In this document: positions 1-10,480 of the stretch, piece after piece
Layout: the number at the start of each line of letters is the position of its first letter
How positions within the stretch are numbered: the first letter of the stretch is position 1
Origin: Vespa crabro
Lineage: Eukaryota > Arthropoda > Insecta > Hymenoptera > Vespidae
Direction: 5' to 3'
DNA: 64,000 nt
NCBI RefSeq assembly: GCF_910589235.1
Contig: NC_060978.1
Location: 2,680,877-2,744,876, forward strand
Made by a program: the position numbers and the translations under genes
The notes under the pieces: generated by a model
Seen by the model: only the letters and a program-made list of their open reading frames with translations
What the model was told of the DNA's origin: nothing
Databases searched by the model: none

Positions 1-470
1 CACAGCCTAAGTGCGAGTCGATGTCAAAGGTGACGTATCCTCGGTACCACGACCCTTTGCCACCATCGTCACCCTCCAGCAACGAAGCGGTTTTCCGTGA
101 AAGACGATGGCACGCTGTCTTCTCAGATCGTTGCGGCTATTGAATTTCCCGCCGTACATACTATCGTATATACCAAGAGGTGAACATGGTAAATCTTAGA
201 AAATTGATTTTCTGACCCTTTCTATGTTACCACTCTATCTCTCTATTTCTATTATGGCCTATAAATATGAATTTAATAGAATTGACCATTTGTTTATATT
301 TATTATTTTCTCGATAATGTTTTCTTTTTTTTTATTTTATATAATACTTTATTATATGATTATTTTCTTACGGTAAGGTTTGATCTCAACAAATTGTTCT
401 CTGTCTTTCTCTTTGTTTTCATCTCTCTCTCTCTCTCACTTTCTTTGTTAAGCTAGCTAGAGGCGATTAT
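1..470. other. unassigned GC-richer segment grading into AT-rich DNA
   Basis: The first 180 bases are GC-richer than the following DNA and are stop-free for about 48 codons on the plus strand (3-149) and about 57 codons on the minus strand. Being open on both strands points to composition rather than to one coding frame. If an exon runs in from the left edge it could end here, but I cannot choose a strand or product. From about 190 onward the sequence becomes AT-rich, with T runs and a short (TC)n tract at 422-437. No other signal was seen. Confidence 0.4.
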
Positions 471-609
471 CGAACTTATATAGAATTTCGAAACCGAATA
501 ACGCTTGCACGAGCCGATCACAACCAAGCAGGATCTTCTTAAGCTCAGATCTGCTCTCTACGTTCTTCTCTGGACGATACGTGGCCGCCGGCACGAACGC
601 GAGATTGCC

Positions 610-663
610 TCGTCTTTACCAAAACCCTCTTCTCGTCTTTACCAAGGCCCTCTTCTCCTCTTT
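610..663. repeat. 23-bp imperfect tandem duplication
   Basis: A 23-base unit beginning TCGTCTTTACC is present at 610-632 and repeated at 633-655 with two mismatches (AA versus GG). A partial third copy of eight bases follows. It lies inside an open frame (505-711, no ATG start, opening right after a stop). Because 23 is not a multiple of three, the duplication would have shifted any reading frame, which argues against that frame being coding. Confidence 0.85.
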
Positions 664-711
664 GATCGAGATATTAGATCCTATCAAGAAGGCTTTAATT
701 TGACGAGGTAG

Positions 712-1812
712 ACCGCTCGAGTTACGTCGAGTTTAGATATTATCTAAATATTATACTAATCACAAGGAGAAGAAAATTTTGAAGAAAAAAAAAATGTTAA
801 ATAGTTATTTATAAAGGAATTATTATTGAATAATTAATATTCGTAGGAATACATTATCATAGACATTTAATGATTTCATTTAATCTTAATTTTATTTCTT
901 TAAATTAAAATGTTTAATTTTCATAATCAATATATGAATTTTTATAATATAAAATCTAAATGATAATCAGAGATAAGACTGTTGTTTATTGAATTTCTGA
1001 TATCATTTATTTTAATGCGAATAAGCAGACACGAGAATATGAATCGTTTCTAACCGATAAACGTTGCTAGTAGTTTCTATGCGGTCAAAGGATTCACCTT
1101 ACGCTAATATCGTCCTTTGTTTAAAGGACGCAATACAAAGTTCCAATCCTCCTTTACTAGGAATTATTAATTGGAAACCTATGTATCCAACCGAGTGATT
1201 ACGTATATGTACGTATACAAGCAATAAATACGATCATAAAGCTAATTCTCTCTATCGCTTTCGCTCTTGCTCTCTCTCTCTCTCTCTCTCTTTCTCTCAT
1301 TCCTTCTCCTTCGGGAAACCTGATCTCGCAGCAGGTTAACCGTGCAACTCTTTCTACGAGGTAACAAGAAGACAAAGTTCAAAGTAAATCCCATTGGAAG
1401 GTTTATCCGAGATTGAAAGAGAGCGAGATTTCAATTTCTTTCAAAATAATATCTCCATGAAGTGTCCATAACCGTGTACGATTTTAAAGAACGGAACAGA
1501 AAAAATTTTACAAAAAAAAAAAAAAAAAAAGAAAAAAGAGAAAATAAAGAGAGAAAAAAGAAAAGAAAAACAAAAAGGAGGAAAAATAAGCGAATATAAT
1601 AGAAGTTTATTTTGCAAATCATTATCCTTGAAAACATTGACGATTGAAATAGCAATATATTATTGGATTTTTATTACATTTATCAGCATCGTATTAAAAG
1701 ATTTAAGGATATCTTTATCTTGACGATAATAATCTATCTTTGGGTTTCTTCTCTTTTTGAGAAAAAAAGAAAGATAGATAGATAGATAGATAGAGAGAGA
1801 TAGAGAGAGAGT

Positions 1813-1847
<35 letters not shown>

Positions 1848-2130
1848 CAGAAGAAGAGACAAAGAAAGCAAGATAAGAATCTTTTGAAGGAATTTTTCCT
1901 CGAAAGAAGGAAAGCCACGAATGAAACGAGATTTGTGGTGACCGTAAAAGTCGTAGGTGTATTTGTGACCTACCAACAAGATTATAAGATTGATTCTACA
2001 AAATGGAATCGGAACTCGTAGACCGATGTAAGAAACTACATAGATGCTTGCACGATCGACAAAAATAATAAATCATTCCCAAATTAGTTTCACGAATCAT
2101 AAATCATCCGGATTGTCGAGACGACTCTCT
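712..2130. other. AT-rich spacer with microsatellites
   Basis: No gene was seen. It contains homopurine and A-rich runs (around 1508-1585), a (TC)n tract at 1271-1296, and a compound (GATA)n-(GA)n array at 1772-1845. The predicted peptides here are only Ser/Leu or Phe translations of these repeats. Confidence 0.75.
1772..1845. repeat. compound microsatellite (GATA)n-(GA)n
   Basis: About five GATA units pass directly into a (GA)n tract of roughly 50 bases with a few interruptions. This GATA-to-GA change is a typical compound microsatellite. Confidence 0.95.
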
Positions 2131-2493
2131 CATACTATTACTACTATTACTATTACTACTACTACTACCACTACTATTACAGTTAGCGCATGCGCAATAC
2201 CTTCAATTTATTTTCACGCTTTTTCCCTAGTTACATCAGTTTTTATCTCGAGATTATTTATCCATCGTTATCAACTGCTTCCTTTCACCGGTTGCCCGTG
2301 CACTAATACTATCGTAGAGCGTAATTAATCAACGACCGTGCGCAGCCAGAAAATTGCAGAAAAATATGAACCGTTTCGGGCCTCGAATTCATCAACCATC
2401 GTATCGTTGGGATTTTATTGCAACACCGTGCGTGATCGCGTTAATCGAAAGAGTTCTCCCTCGATATTTTTTTTATTTATTTATTGCTCCTCC

Positions 2494-2527
<34 letters not shown>

Positions 2528-2939
2528 TTCTCTCTCTCTTTTTTCTCGATTAAGTAGTTTTTTATGAAAAATAATGTAAACAATAAATTTTAACATTAAA
2601 AATTAATTATTAAATTTTACCAAAAATTTCTCTCTCTCTCTCTCTCTCTATCTCTTTCTTTGAAGTATAAAGAAGAAAGAATAAAAAAAAAAAAAAAAAA
2701 AAAGAATTACGAGAGCAATTGCAAGATAAGATCACTATTATTGAATCCCAGGGTATAGATACGAGTGACGCGTAAAATCAAATTTTGTGGCGACTGCACG
2801 AGACTACCACTACAATCCCGTTCCCCATCTTCTACTACTCTAGAGGAGAAAAATTTTTCATCCGTCGCTTTATAAATTCTATTACGCTTCTTTTCAACGG
2901 GCAAACTTTTTCCGTAGCTAGGCAAAAGTAGAAAGAGAG

Positions 2940-2976
<37 letters not shown>

Positions 2977-3468
2977 GAGTGGCATACCGCTCTCGTTTCT
3001 TACTACTTCCCACGTACCCAGTCTGCACTCATTAAATTCTTCCGTAATTTAAAAATATAAAATTACGCGGGATGGATGAATTTTTACTTTATGCGGATAT
3101 CATTTCTTTTTTCTTTCTCTCTCTCTCTCTCTCTCTCTTACTCTTTCCCCTCTTGTTTTTTAACTCACTTTTTTCAGTCATTTTATAAGCCGCTTCGAGC
3201 ATAATTAAATCGCATATGATTATTTCACGGATCGATGTATTAAATCACGCTCGCATATATGAAAGTATTTTTTTTTTTCTTTCTTCTCTTCTTTTCCTTC
3301 TTTTCTTGACGTTCGAAAATAAAATTCTCAAAGTGTCGCGCAATCTCGATACCGTCAAGGTATCTTCGTTTTAAAACGTAGTACGTAGAAACCAAGAAGA
3401 AATTTTCTATCGATATCTCTCTCGTCACACAAACGTGGAATATCCAAACGTACTGACGTACAGATCTA

Positions 3469-3523
3469 CCACTACTACTGCTACTACTACTATTACTACT
3501 ACTACTACTAGTATTACTATTAC
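3469..3523. repeat. (ACT)n trinucleotide array
   Basis: ACT units with a few single-base changes. The same motif recurs at 2133-2180 and 45978-46049, and its complement occurs at 17021-17152, so this motif has expanded repeatedly in the window. Confidence 0.9.
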
Positions 3524-3785
3524 TTCGGAAGAAGCTTTTTAATGGCAGGCGTACTCTCGAGCATTGCCGTTGCCATTGCTCGAAACGTTTCTTTTTACAG
3601 CGTCGATTCCTTATATCTCCTGTACGACAGTTACGATTACTGCCAGAAGCCGGGAAATGGAAGAGCAGCTATGAAAATAGTACCGAATAGTATTATGCGT
3701 ATTTCTTAAGAACAATTTATTTTATCCATTTTTAAAAAACAAGCTTTATTGAAAACATCAAAATATAATAAAGAGACAGAAAGAA

Positions 3786-3804
3786 ACATAGACAGACAGA
3801 CAGA

Positions 3805-3846
<42 letters not shown>
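3786..3846. repeat. compound (GACA)n-(GA)n microsatellite
   Basis: A few GACA units run into a (GA)n tract of roughly 34 bases. Confidence 0.9.
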
Positions 3847-3850
<4 letters not shown>

Positions 3851-4492
3851 AGATTTGATATCTGACGTTGGAACGACAATGCTCTCGCGTATTATTCTCG
3901 GTTCGTGTTCTCGCATAAATATAATCCATTCGAGATTTTAATTCCTCTATCCAAGCATCATATACATATAACGAGTACCAGCATTTCCATTAACGTTTGA
4001 TGCTAGCATGGACTAATCAAGATTAACGAACGGGAAGTATTCTTTTTATGACATAAAGAAAAAAAAGAGAAAAAGAAAAAAAAAAAGGAAAAAGGAAAGA
4101 AAAAAGAATAGAAGGAAAATGGAACATGATCACTTTTATCGAATATTAGGAAAAGAGTTATCTGTACTTTTTCCAATCGTTCGTGATCTCGAAAATGGTT
4201 GAAGAGTTAGATACGAAAAGTCGTCCCAAACGAGATGGAACTTTTGAAGTCCAACCAATTTAATAGTCTCCTCGTTTCTCTTAACATCGTTTGTAAGTTC
4301 GTCTTTCTCCTCTTTGCTGGATTTAAACGAAGAATAATTAAAATCGTACAATTTTAACGGGATCCGATGTTAAGCTAAGTCGAACGATGTTAAATAAAAA
4401 AATGTCTATCACGGTACAATTAAAAATATAAAAGTAAAATAATGATCTTACCGATATGTAGCACCGTAATTATCGTTTAAACGGACGAATAA

Positions 4493-4524
4493 GTACGTAC
4501 CTGAAACAAAAAAGAGAGAAAAAA
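4493..4524 (-). promoter_or_regulatory. candidate recursive splice site (3'SS joined to 5'SS)
   Basis: On the minus strand a nearly uninterrupted pyrimidine tract (plus 4504-4524) ends in TTTCAG and is followed at once by GTACGTACTT. This gives a full 3' splice site fused to a good 5' splice site with no exon between. The junction lies between 4501 and 4500. This is the layout of ratchet points known from long introns of Drosophila and vertebrates. It could also be an ordinary acceptor, or chance in a pyrimidine-rich genome. Confidence 0.35.
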
Positions 4525-4799
4525 GTATGTGATTAAATTTTTCAAAATGATATCACGATATTTTGGTGATTCATCTTCCCTTTTGAGGGAATAATAAATT
4601 CAAAGAATAATTTTATATCACAGTTTGCGTTGTCGGTCATACGACGAATAAAACAACAACGACAACAACAACGACAACAACAACAACAAAAACGACAACG
4701 AGGACACCGACGAAATAATAATGAAAGAACGTCTATGCCATTCGGATTATTGTACTTGAAGATTTATCGCTTCGTTTAGTTAATTTTACCTAGTTTATT

Positions 4800-4830
4800 A
4801 GTGTTTACTTGAATGGCTATAGTAAACACT
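4800..4830. promoter_or_regulatory. perfect dyad of two forkhead-like sites
   Basis: AGTGTTTACT at 4800-4809 is repeated as its exact reverse complement AGTAAACACT at 4821-4830, around an 11-base spacer. Each arm contains TGTTTAC/GTAAACA, which matches the RTAAACA core bound by FOX-family factors. The same bases could form a 10-bp hairpin, which is too short for a microRNA precursor. Function is inferred only. Confidence 0.35.
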
Positions 4831-4954
4831 GCAGGAATTGAAAAGAGATAATAAAAAAATTTACAATAAAAAAAAAAAAGAAAAAACTGATGCAGTATTT
4901 TTTATATAATTCATACACGTACATATACAAACAAGACGAGTAAAGTATTTCCGT

Positions 4955-4990
<36 letters not shown>

Positions 4991-5371
4991 TACATATTAA
5001 AAATTGATCCACTCGAGTAGAATTTCATTTCTTTTTTTCTTCCCGTTTCCCTTTTAGCAATAACTAGAAAAAGGATTCTTATTTCTCAAGAAACAATGAA
5101 AGACTATCGACGTGAAATGATTTCTAGTCTTGTTATCGTGTACAAAGGGGAAAGAAGGAGTAGTAACTCTAGTGAATGATTACGAGAGGACGATGAAAAG
5201 GTATCTAGCTATTCGTCGCGAGAAACGAAGGAGGAATCTCGCGAGAGTGCCTGGTAAAAGCCGAAAAGTGCGCCGGCTCGTTATCGCGATAAACGGACCG
5301 TAGATACTAGGGTACCTGTGCTTGCTTGAGACATCAATGTAACTACGTGAAGAACTTTCAACATAGTCTTC

Positions 5372-5460
5372 ATAGTAGTGGTTGTCGTCATCGTTGTAGT
5401 AGTAGTAGTCGGTCTCATCGTAGTCGTAGTCATCGTAAGTCGTTGTAGTCGTAGTCGAGT
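5372..5460. repeat. degenerate GTA/GTC trinucleotide repeat
   Basis: Alternating GTAGTC, GTAGTA and GTCATC units with several interruptions, consistent with an old, diverged array. Confidence 0.8.
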
Positions 5461-5819
5461 ACGGAATTACGTTGAAAAGTAAGAACGCAAGGAGCTAGGA
5501 AAAGGGTAGAAAAAGTGAAAGAGGGTTAAGAAGAGAAGGATGGAAAAAAGTAGAGACAAAAAAGAGAGAGAGAGAGAGTGGTATAAAGGGAATGAGATGG
5601 GGTGTAGGGGTAGTTACTCTCTCGGGAGCGAGCCTCTTACGCTTCGCTAGCCTCGTAAACACAGTCCTGGCATTTTTATTCGTATTATTCGTGAGTATCT
5701 TCTCGCGTTGGAACCGAGTACTAGTGCAGGAGGCACTCTTTCTCTCTCTCTCTCTCTCTCTCTCAACCCTTGTGCGGTGAACTCGAGGAGAAAAGGTGAA
5801 GGAGTTCTTAGCGAGTAAG

Positions 5820-5820
5820 C

Positions 5821-5862
<42 letters not shown>
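5820..5862. repeat. (GA)n microsatellite
   Basis: A (GA)n tract of about 43 bases. A reversed (TC)n tract lies at 5743-5764, so the two could pair as an inverted repeat. Confidence 0.95.
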
Positions 5863-5865
<3 letters not shown>

Positions 5866-6640
5866 AAGATCGAAGTCTACCACGGTTGCTGCTGCCGTAT
5901 AGTTACGGTTTTAATCTTCTTTCACGGCCTACTTTATAGATGTACGGAACGAAGCGGCACTTCGCATACATATATACACATACTCACCTATATACTATAT
6001 CTAAAATATACTATCCAAGTAAGTATCGTATCGTCCACACAGGATATTTCTTTGGCTATAGCCCGAGTATATGAGGATATTGTCGAAGAAAACGTTGTCC
6101 TTGGAGAACGTTGTCCCTTTTACGAGTAAGTATTACTAGTAAATTTTTAAAGGTTTTCCTCATTTTAACGTGATAGTACTTTGTTATCGAATACAATTTC
6201 ATTTCGATAAATTTATTTTATTACCTTATTCTCTCATTTCAAATGTAATATCGTAAATATTCTATCAAAGATACATTATACATCGAACAATGCTATGTCA
6301 ATTCTATTGTCGTATGTATATTTAAAATGTATAAAAATAAATAGAAAAAAGGAAATAAAAAAAAAGAAGGACAAAAGTTATGTATCCAAATTGAAAAAAT
6401 ACTTTCGCAAGATAGTTCGTAAGTATTCTTACGAAATGAAAAGGATTGAAAAATAAAAGAAAGGATAAAAGGCAAAAAAAAGAAAAGAAAATAAAATAAA
6501 ATAAAAAAAATAAATAAATAAATAAAAAGAAAAAGGAAAGAGAGAAAATTCGATTTCGATAATTTCTATTCAGGCCCCGATCGTTTAGTCAATGATAGAG
6601 GAACTCACCGCGTCACGTTAAGACGAAGAAAGAAAATAGA

Positions 6641-6841
6641 ATGAATTCACGTCACGAACGACGTACTTTCGGGGTGTTGAGAGACGGAAGAGAAGTAAGG
6701 AACCCGAACGAAAAGTCCACGACTACCACCAACAACATCCCCTTTGCTTACTCTCCAATGCGAAAATCGAGTTTAAAGGAAAGTTACTCCAAAGCTTGGG
6801 AAGGATTGCGGCGTGTGCCGGTTGTGCCTGCCAACGAGTAG
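6641..6841 (+). other. unassigned 66-codon ORF, ATG start
   Basis: An ATG-initiated frame encodes a basic, Ser/Thr/Asn-rich peptide with no hydrophobic segment and no recognised motif. It ends VPVVPANE. The same DNA read on the minus strand has a reasonable acceptor (pyrimidine tract, then GGCAG, about 6830) and a donor (CGCG|GTGAGTTCC, about 6608). These would delimit a noncoding exon of about 220 bases with stops in all frames. The two readings are mutually exclusive as coding calls, and neither is well supported. Confidence 0.15.
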
Positions 6842-6849
6842 AGGGTTGA

Positions 6850-6931
6850 AAGAAAAAGGGGTGTGGTTGGTATAGTCTGGTCGAACTTTCACTCGAAAGA
6901 AACACGAGGTTTGGACGCTTTTTACTTTTCA

Positions 6932-6962
<31 letters not shown>

Positions 6963-7177
6963 ATCGTTATACATTGTTATATCCGTGAATTTTCAATTAA
7001 TTTATTCAAATTCAATATTCAAATTATCTATGAAAAATGTAGGAAAAAGAAAGGAAGTAAACAAAAAAAAGAAATAAATAAATAAAAAAAAGAACATGAT
7101 GGATACATAGTCGATCGAGGAATTATTTAAAATGACTATATTCTAAACGTGTTATCCTTCGTATTATAAATATGATA

Positions 7178-7227
<50 letters not shown>

Positions 7228-8100
7228 ATATAAAAATGTATTCTTATAGACTTTATTCATATTCAACTTTAACGAACGTCCATTATCAATGGGAATATTT
7301 TTATATTTATTCTCGGTCACATTATTGGACTAAATCGTAGATGAGAATAAAGATATATGTACTTATATACGTAGGATAAATGTGAAATTTTTGGATTTTA
7401 TACCGATACATTTTAATTCAACAGTGAAAAATTTCGAACGAATTACTAAAATGTACATACATATATATATACATATATATACATGGTACATGAACATATG
7501 TATGACGTGGTTAACGAACGAGTGAGTTCTAATGAAAGTCAGGACCAATTTCCACTCATTCCAATAATTTTGATATTAATTGTACTATTTTATCGCTAAA
7601 ATGAAATAAATTAATTCCGTACGGTACGAACGAATCAACGAATATGATTCTCACTTGTGGAAACGAATAGAACGCATGCGACCGCTTCGAAATTGGTCTA
7701 TGAAGCGTGCAATGAATTTATGGGATATATTATAATTAAATCCAAAAGGAATAAAGGAAAAAAAAAAAATCCAATAAATATACAGTGTTTTTAAGAAGAA
7801 TCTATACAGGCGTTACGATTATTAAACTTTGTTATCAAACAATAGACAAAGTTTTTAAGACGCGCATTAAATTAATGTTCCTAATTCATAAAAAATTTAT
7901 CACGACAAATAATACAACAATATTTGTGAACAAATCGTTTAACTTTTTCTTTATTTTAATATTACATTGAATTTTATTATTTTCAAAATCTTTCTATCTC
8001 TTTATTTATTTTATAAATGTCATATTTATTTTATTTATAATTACATGCCGGGTAAACAAAACAAACAAATTATTTTTTCATGAATTTCAATCGTCGAAAT
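6850..8100. other. AT-rich spacer with microsatellites
   Basis: T26 at 6932-6957, AAAT-type runs near 7070-7090, (GA)n at 7178-7221 and TA/CATA-type runs at 7460-7485. Two ORFs of about 60 codons (7363-7548 minus, 7785-7970 plus) are AT-driven, and I see nothing that makes them genes. Confidence 0.7.
7178..7221. repeat. (GA)n microsatellite
   Basis: A (GA)n tract of about 44 bases with one GAAA interruption. Confidence 0.95.
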
Positions 8101-8103
8101 TGA

Positions 8104-8367
8104 AAAAGATCACATTCGTATCGTGGTAGAAGGTTAATTCGTGTGGAAACTCGCGTTCGACGTTGTTGTCCAACACGCGAGCAACACGCGACACTGATTT
8201 CCGCTTGCGGAAACACCGTCAGCCGACACGATATTTCGCGAAAATCACTGGGAATTGTTTGTCCTTCGTTTAAATTAATTCCGTTCGTTGAGAACTACGT
8301 CGAGTTGAACTACGCTAGTATCGTATCGTATCACAGTCCTCTGTTTATACGTTACATTACATCCTAA
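8104..8367 (+). other. unassigned ORF in a CpG-rich islet
   Basis: This frame is open for 88 codons without an early ATG. It encodes a peptide with three cysteines in the N-terminal half and no recognised domain. The islet also carries an 11-bp direct repeat of CAACACGCGA (8171-8180 and 8182-8191) and a perfect TTTCCGC/GCGGAAA dyad (8198-8213). Those features suit a regulatory element as well as an exon. No flanking acceptor or donor convinced me. Confidence 0.12.
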
Positions 8368-8817
8368 TTATACGATAATAATCGCTTCTACGAAATCATC
8401 GAAAGCATAACTTTCGTTTAAATTATTGTAATGATTTATAAGAGAAAGAAAATTATTATAATTGTACATACTACGAATTCCATTTAAACACAATAGAAAT
8501 ATACATATATATGTAAATAATAAATTGTTAACATATATAATTACAATATACATAAATGAACGTTGCTTTTTCAAAACAACTAAATAAAAAAAAAAAGAAA
8601 AAATGGAGAAAAAAGTAAACTCCCACAAAAGATTTACTCGACGATTATATCTTAACAATTGAACGCAATTAAGATAAAAAAAAAAAAAAGAGAGAGAAAA
8701 AGAAATCTATCGAAACGTAAATGTACTACGTAAACGAACGTAGTTACGACGTATTAATCTAAATATATTTATCAATAATATATAATCGAGAATTAAATAA
8801 ATTTCCTTTTGAATTTC

Positions 8818-9015
8818 CTACATAATCAAATATCTTCTAATTTTTAAATATCTATGCTTTTGACTAAACCATATTTTCGATATCCTGAACGATTTCCCAA
8901 AGCGGAACATTCCATACATTTTCCGTAACCCAACCTGATCCCTCGTCGGCGGACCCGCGATAAATTCCATCGACGGTGCATTGATTTTTTTCACGTATTT
9001 TCCAAATTTTTCTCC
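8818..9015 (-). CDS. candidate terminal coding exon, unknown protein
   Basis: On the minus strand a strong acceptor (a pyrimidine tract of about 30 bases ending CTTGCAG, AG at 9017-9016) is followed by 65 open codons and a TAG stop at 8820-8818. The peptide starts GEKFGKYVKK and is basic. It contains INAPSMEFIAGPPTRDQ and ends RRYLIM. It has no membrane segment and no motif I recognise. The combination of a good 3' splice site and an immediately open frame that is not low-complexity is the reason for listing it. No upstream exon was identified, and AATAAA is not obvious downstream. It may be chance. Confidence 0.2.
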   Translation of the reverse strand, partial: GEKFGKYVKKINAPSMEFIAGPPTRDQVGLRKMYGMFRFGKSFRISKIWFSQKHRYLKIRRYLIM

Positions 9016-10107
9016 CTGCAAGAGAAAAGAGGAGAGAAAAAGGAAGGAAGGGTGAGAGAGTGCACGGGTTACTATATTTGAGTATTGCACGTGTTATTTT
9101 CTTTCTCTCTCTCTCTCTCTCTCTATCTCTCTTTCTCTCTTTATCTATACACCTACATATCTATCTATCTATCTATATATATATATGTATGTATATGTAT
9201 GTATATATCCCTCTCTCTCTCTTTCTGGTTATATCTTTCTCTCTCCATCTCCCACATTCCTATTTCCGAAACGTAACAAGAGCGTTGACAACGCGACCGC
9301 GTCGAATAAAAGCAAAACCCGGCAATTCGATCGCAAATTCGGTCACGTACGCATCGTTGATGGCGGTAATCGTGCGGAATTTGCAATTACATTTTCTATA
9401 ATGTAACTACGTAACCTCTTGCACGCGCAATCCACCCGTCTAACAAACTCTCGTAACACATAACATTCAACGATTATGTTTCTGTATTTGGTACCTCCCA
9501 CGGGCGTTTTTAGAACATAAACCGTACCATTCTAGGATACGATATCGAAATATACACGCTTCCCTGGTACAAATTACACAGGCATACCATAGAGGCTCAT
9601 CTGTCAATTTCTTCTCTATCGAGATTCTAATTTATGCCTAAGTAAGTAACTATTATAACGAGAACTTACGTATAACGTATAATTTTCTTTACGCAAGCTT
9701 TTATTTTCAAAGAAAAATTCATTTATTCTTACGTTCTAAGAAATTTTTTTTACTATTATAAAAAATAATCCAGATATATTTATATACTTGGTATGTTTTT
9801 AGTTTGAACTAATTTATCGGATATATACATGTATATATACATTATACGTATATACATAATATAAATATATAATACACATGTCTAATGAAAATTATTAATT
9901 AACGTTACACAAGTTCTTATGTCTATATGAACATATTAATAAAATAGAAAAATAAAATTTCTCATGAAAATGACAGTTTCTCAAATGGAATCCATTCAGT
10001 AAGTTAAATTCAACTGGCACATTTCTGCAATACGAAATGGTGGACATTCCACGAATTCATGTAAGATGTGGGTGAACGCTGTTGAAGGAAGGGAAACCTA
10101 CAGAGAA

Positions 10108-10160
<53 letters not shown>

Positions 10161-10480
10161 GAAACGAGAGAGGGTTACCTTCGCCATCGCAAAATACCGT
10201 ATGCATTATGCATAGGGGCGCTCGATACTCGTGCCAAGTGTACCATCGTGACTGCGTGGCGACTGCATGTAATTTAATTTAACAGCATCGTAAGGAACCT
10301 CTCGAGCAAACCTGTTCGTTCGTTTCGACGGTGTAGACCGACACCGAAAGTGTTCCCTTTCCATCCCTCTCCACCTCTCCTTTTCTCCTTCAGCACCCAT
10401 TTTAATACCATTCTTTTATCGATGTATCACCACGAATTACTTATGAGATTATCGCGTGCTCGATTTTAATCATACTAATC
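9016..10480. other. microsatellite cluster and CpG-richer segment
   Basis: (TC)n at 9103-9138 runs into CTAT/TATG repeats up to about 9207 and another (TC)n at 9210-9225. The 9280-9440 stretch is CpG-richer and open in several frames, with no single supported reading. From 9560 on it is AT-rich. A (GA)n array sits at 10101-10155. No gene was recognised. Confidence 0.65.
10101..10155. repeat. (GA)n microsatellite
   Basis: A (GA)n tract of about 55 bases with small interruptions. On the minus strand it forms a very long pyrimidine tract ending in TCTGTAG at about 10096, which mimics a strong acceptor. Confidence 0.9.

Larger units (their letters stand above)
2131..5190. other. SSR-dense, mostly AT-rich spacer or intron
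   Basis: It holds an (ACT)n array at 2133-2180, (TC)n at 2495-2525, 2629-2649, 2943-2971 and about 3115-3140, and a run of 21 A at 2683-2703. Further along are another (ACT)n at 3469-3523, (GACA)n-(GA)n at 3786-3846, (CAA)n at 4651-4700 and A-run plus (TA)n at 4956-4992. No ORF is convincing. The segment also contains the splice-site juxtaposition at 4500/4501 and the forkhead-like dyad at 4800-4830, listed separately. Confidence 0.7.
5190..6135 (+). promoter_or_regulatory. CpG-rich promoter or first-exon-like stretch
   Basis: Between two AT-rich regions this stretch is clearly richer in G, C and CpG. It has GTAGTC-type repeats at 5372-5460, and pyrimidine and purine SSRs at 5743-5764 and 5820-5862. 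Downstream are two plus-strand donor-like sequences with an identical GTAAGTAT intron side, at 6019-6026 and 6126-6133. Their exon sides are poor (CCAA and ACGA). A noncoding first exon with alternative donors would look like this, but no initiator or TATA element can be assigned. On the minus strand, TATAG|GTGAGTA at 5981-5991 is a competing donor. Confidence 0.25.

Noticed and set aside
5715..5733. GAGTACTAGTGCAGGAG resembles part of a conserved insect microRNA (miR-252 family).
   Set aside because: The match lacks internal bases of the mature sequence as I recall it, and no hairpin of suitable length flanks it. A conserved microRNA would match nearly exactly.
10094..10155. Apparently very strong minus-strand acceptor ending TCTGTAG.
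   Set aside because: The pyrimidine tract is the (GA)n microsatellite and the following bases do not open a credible exon. It is typical of the false acceptors these repeats create.
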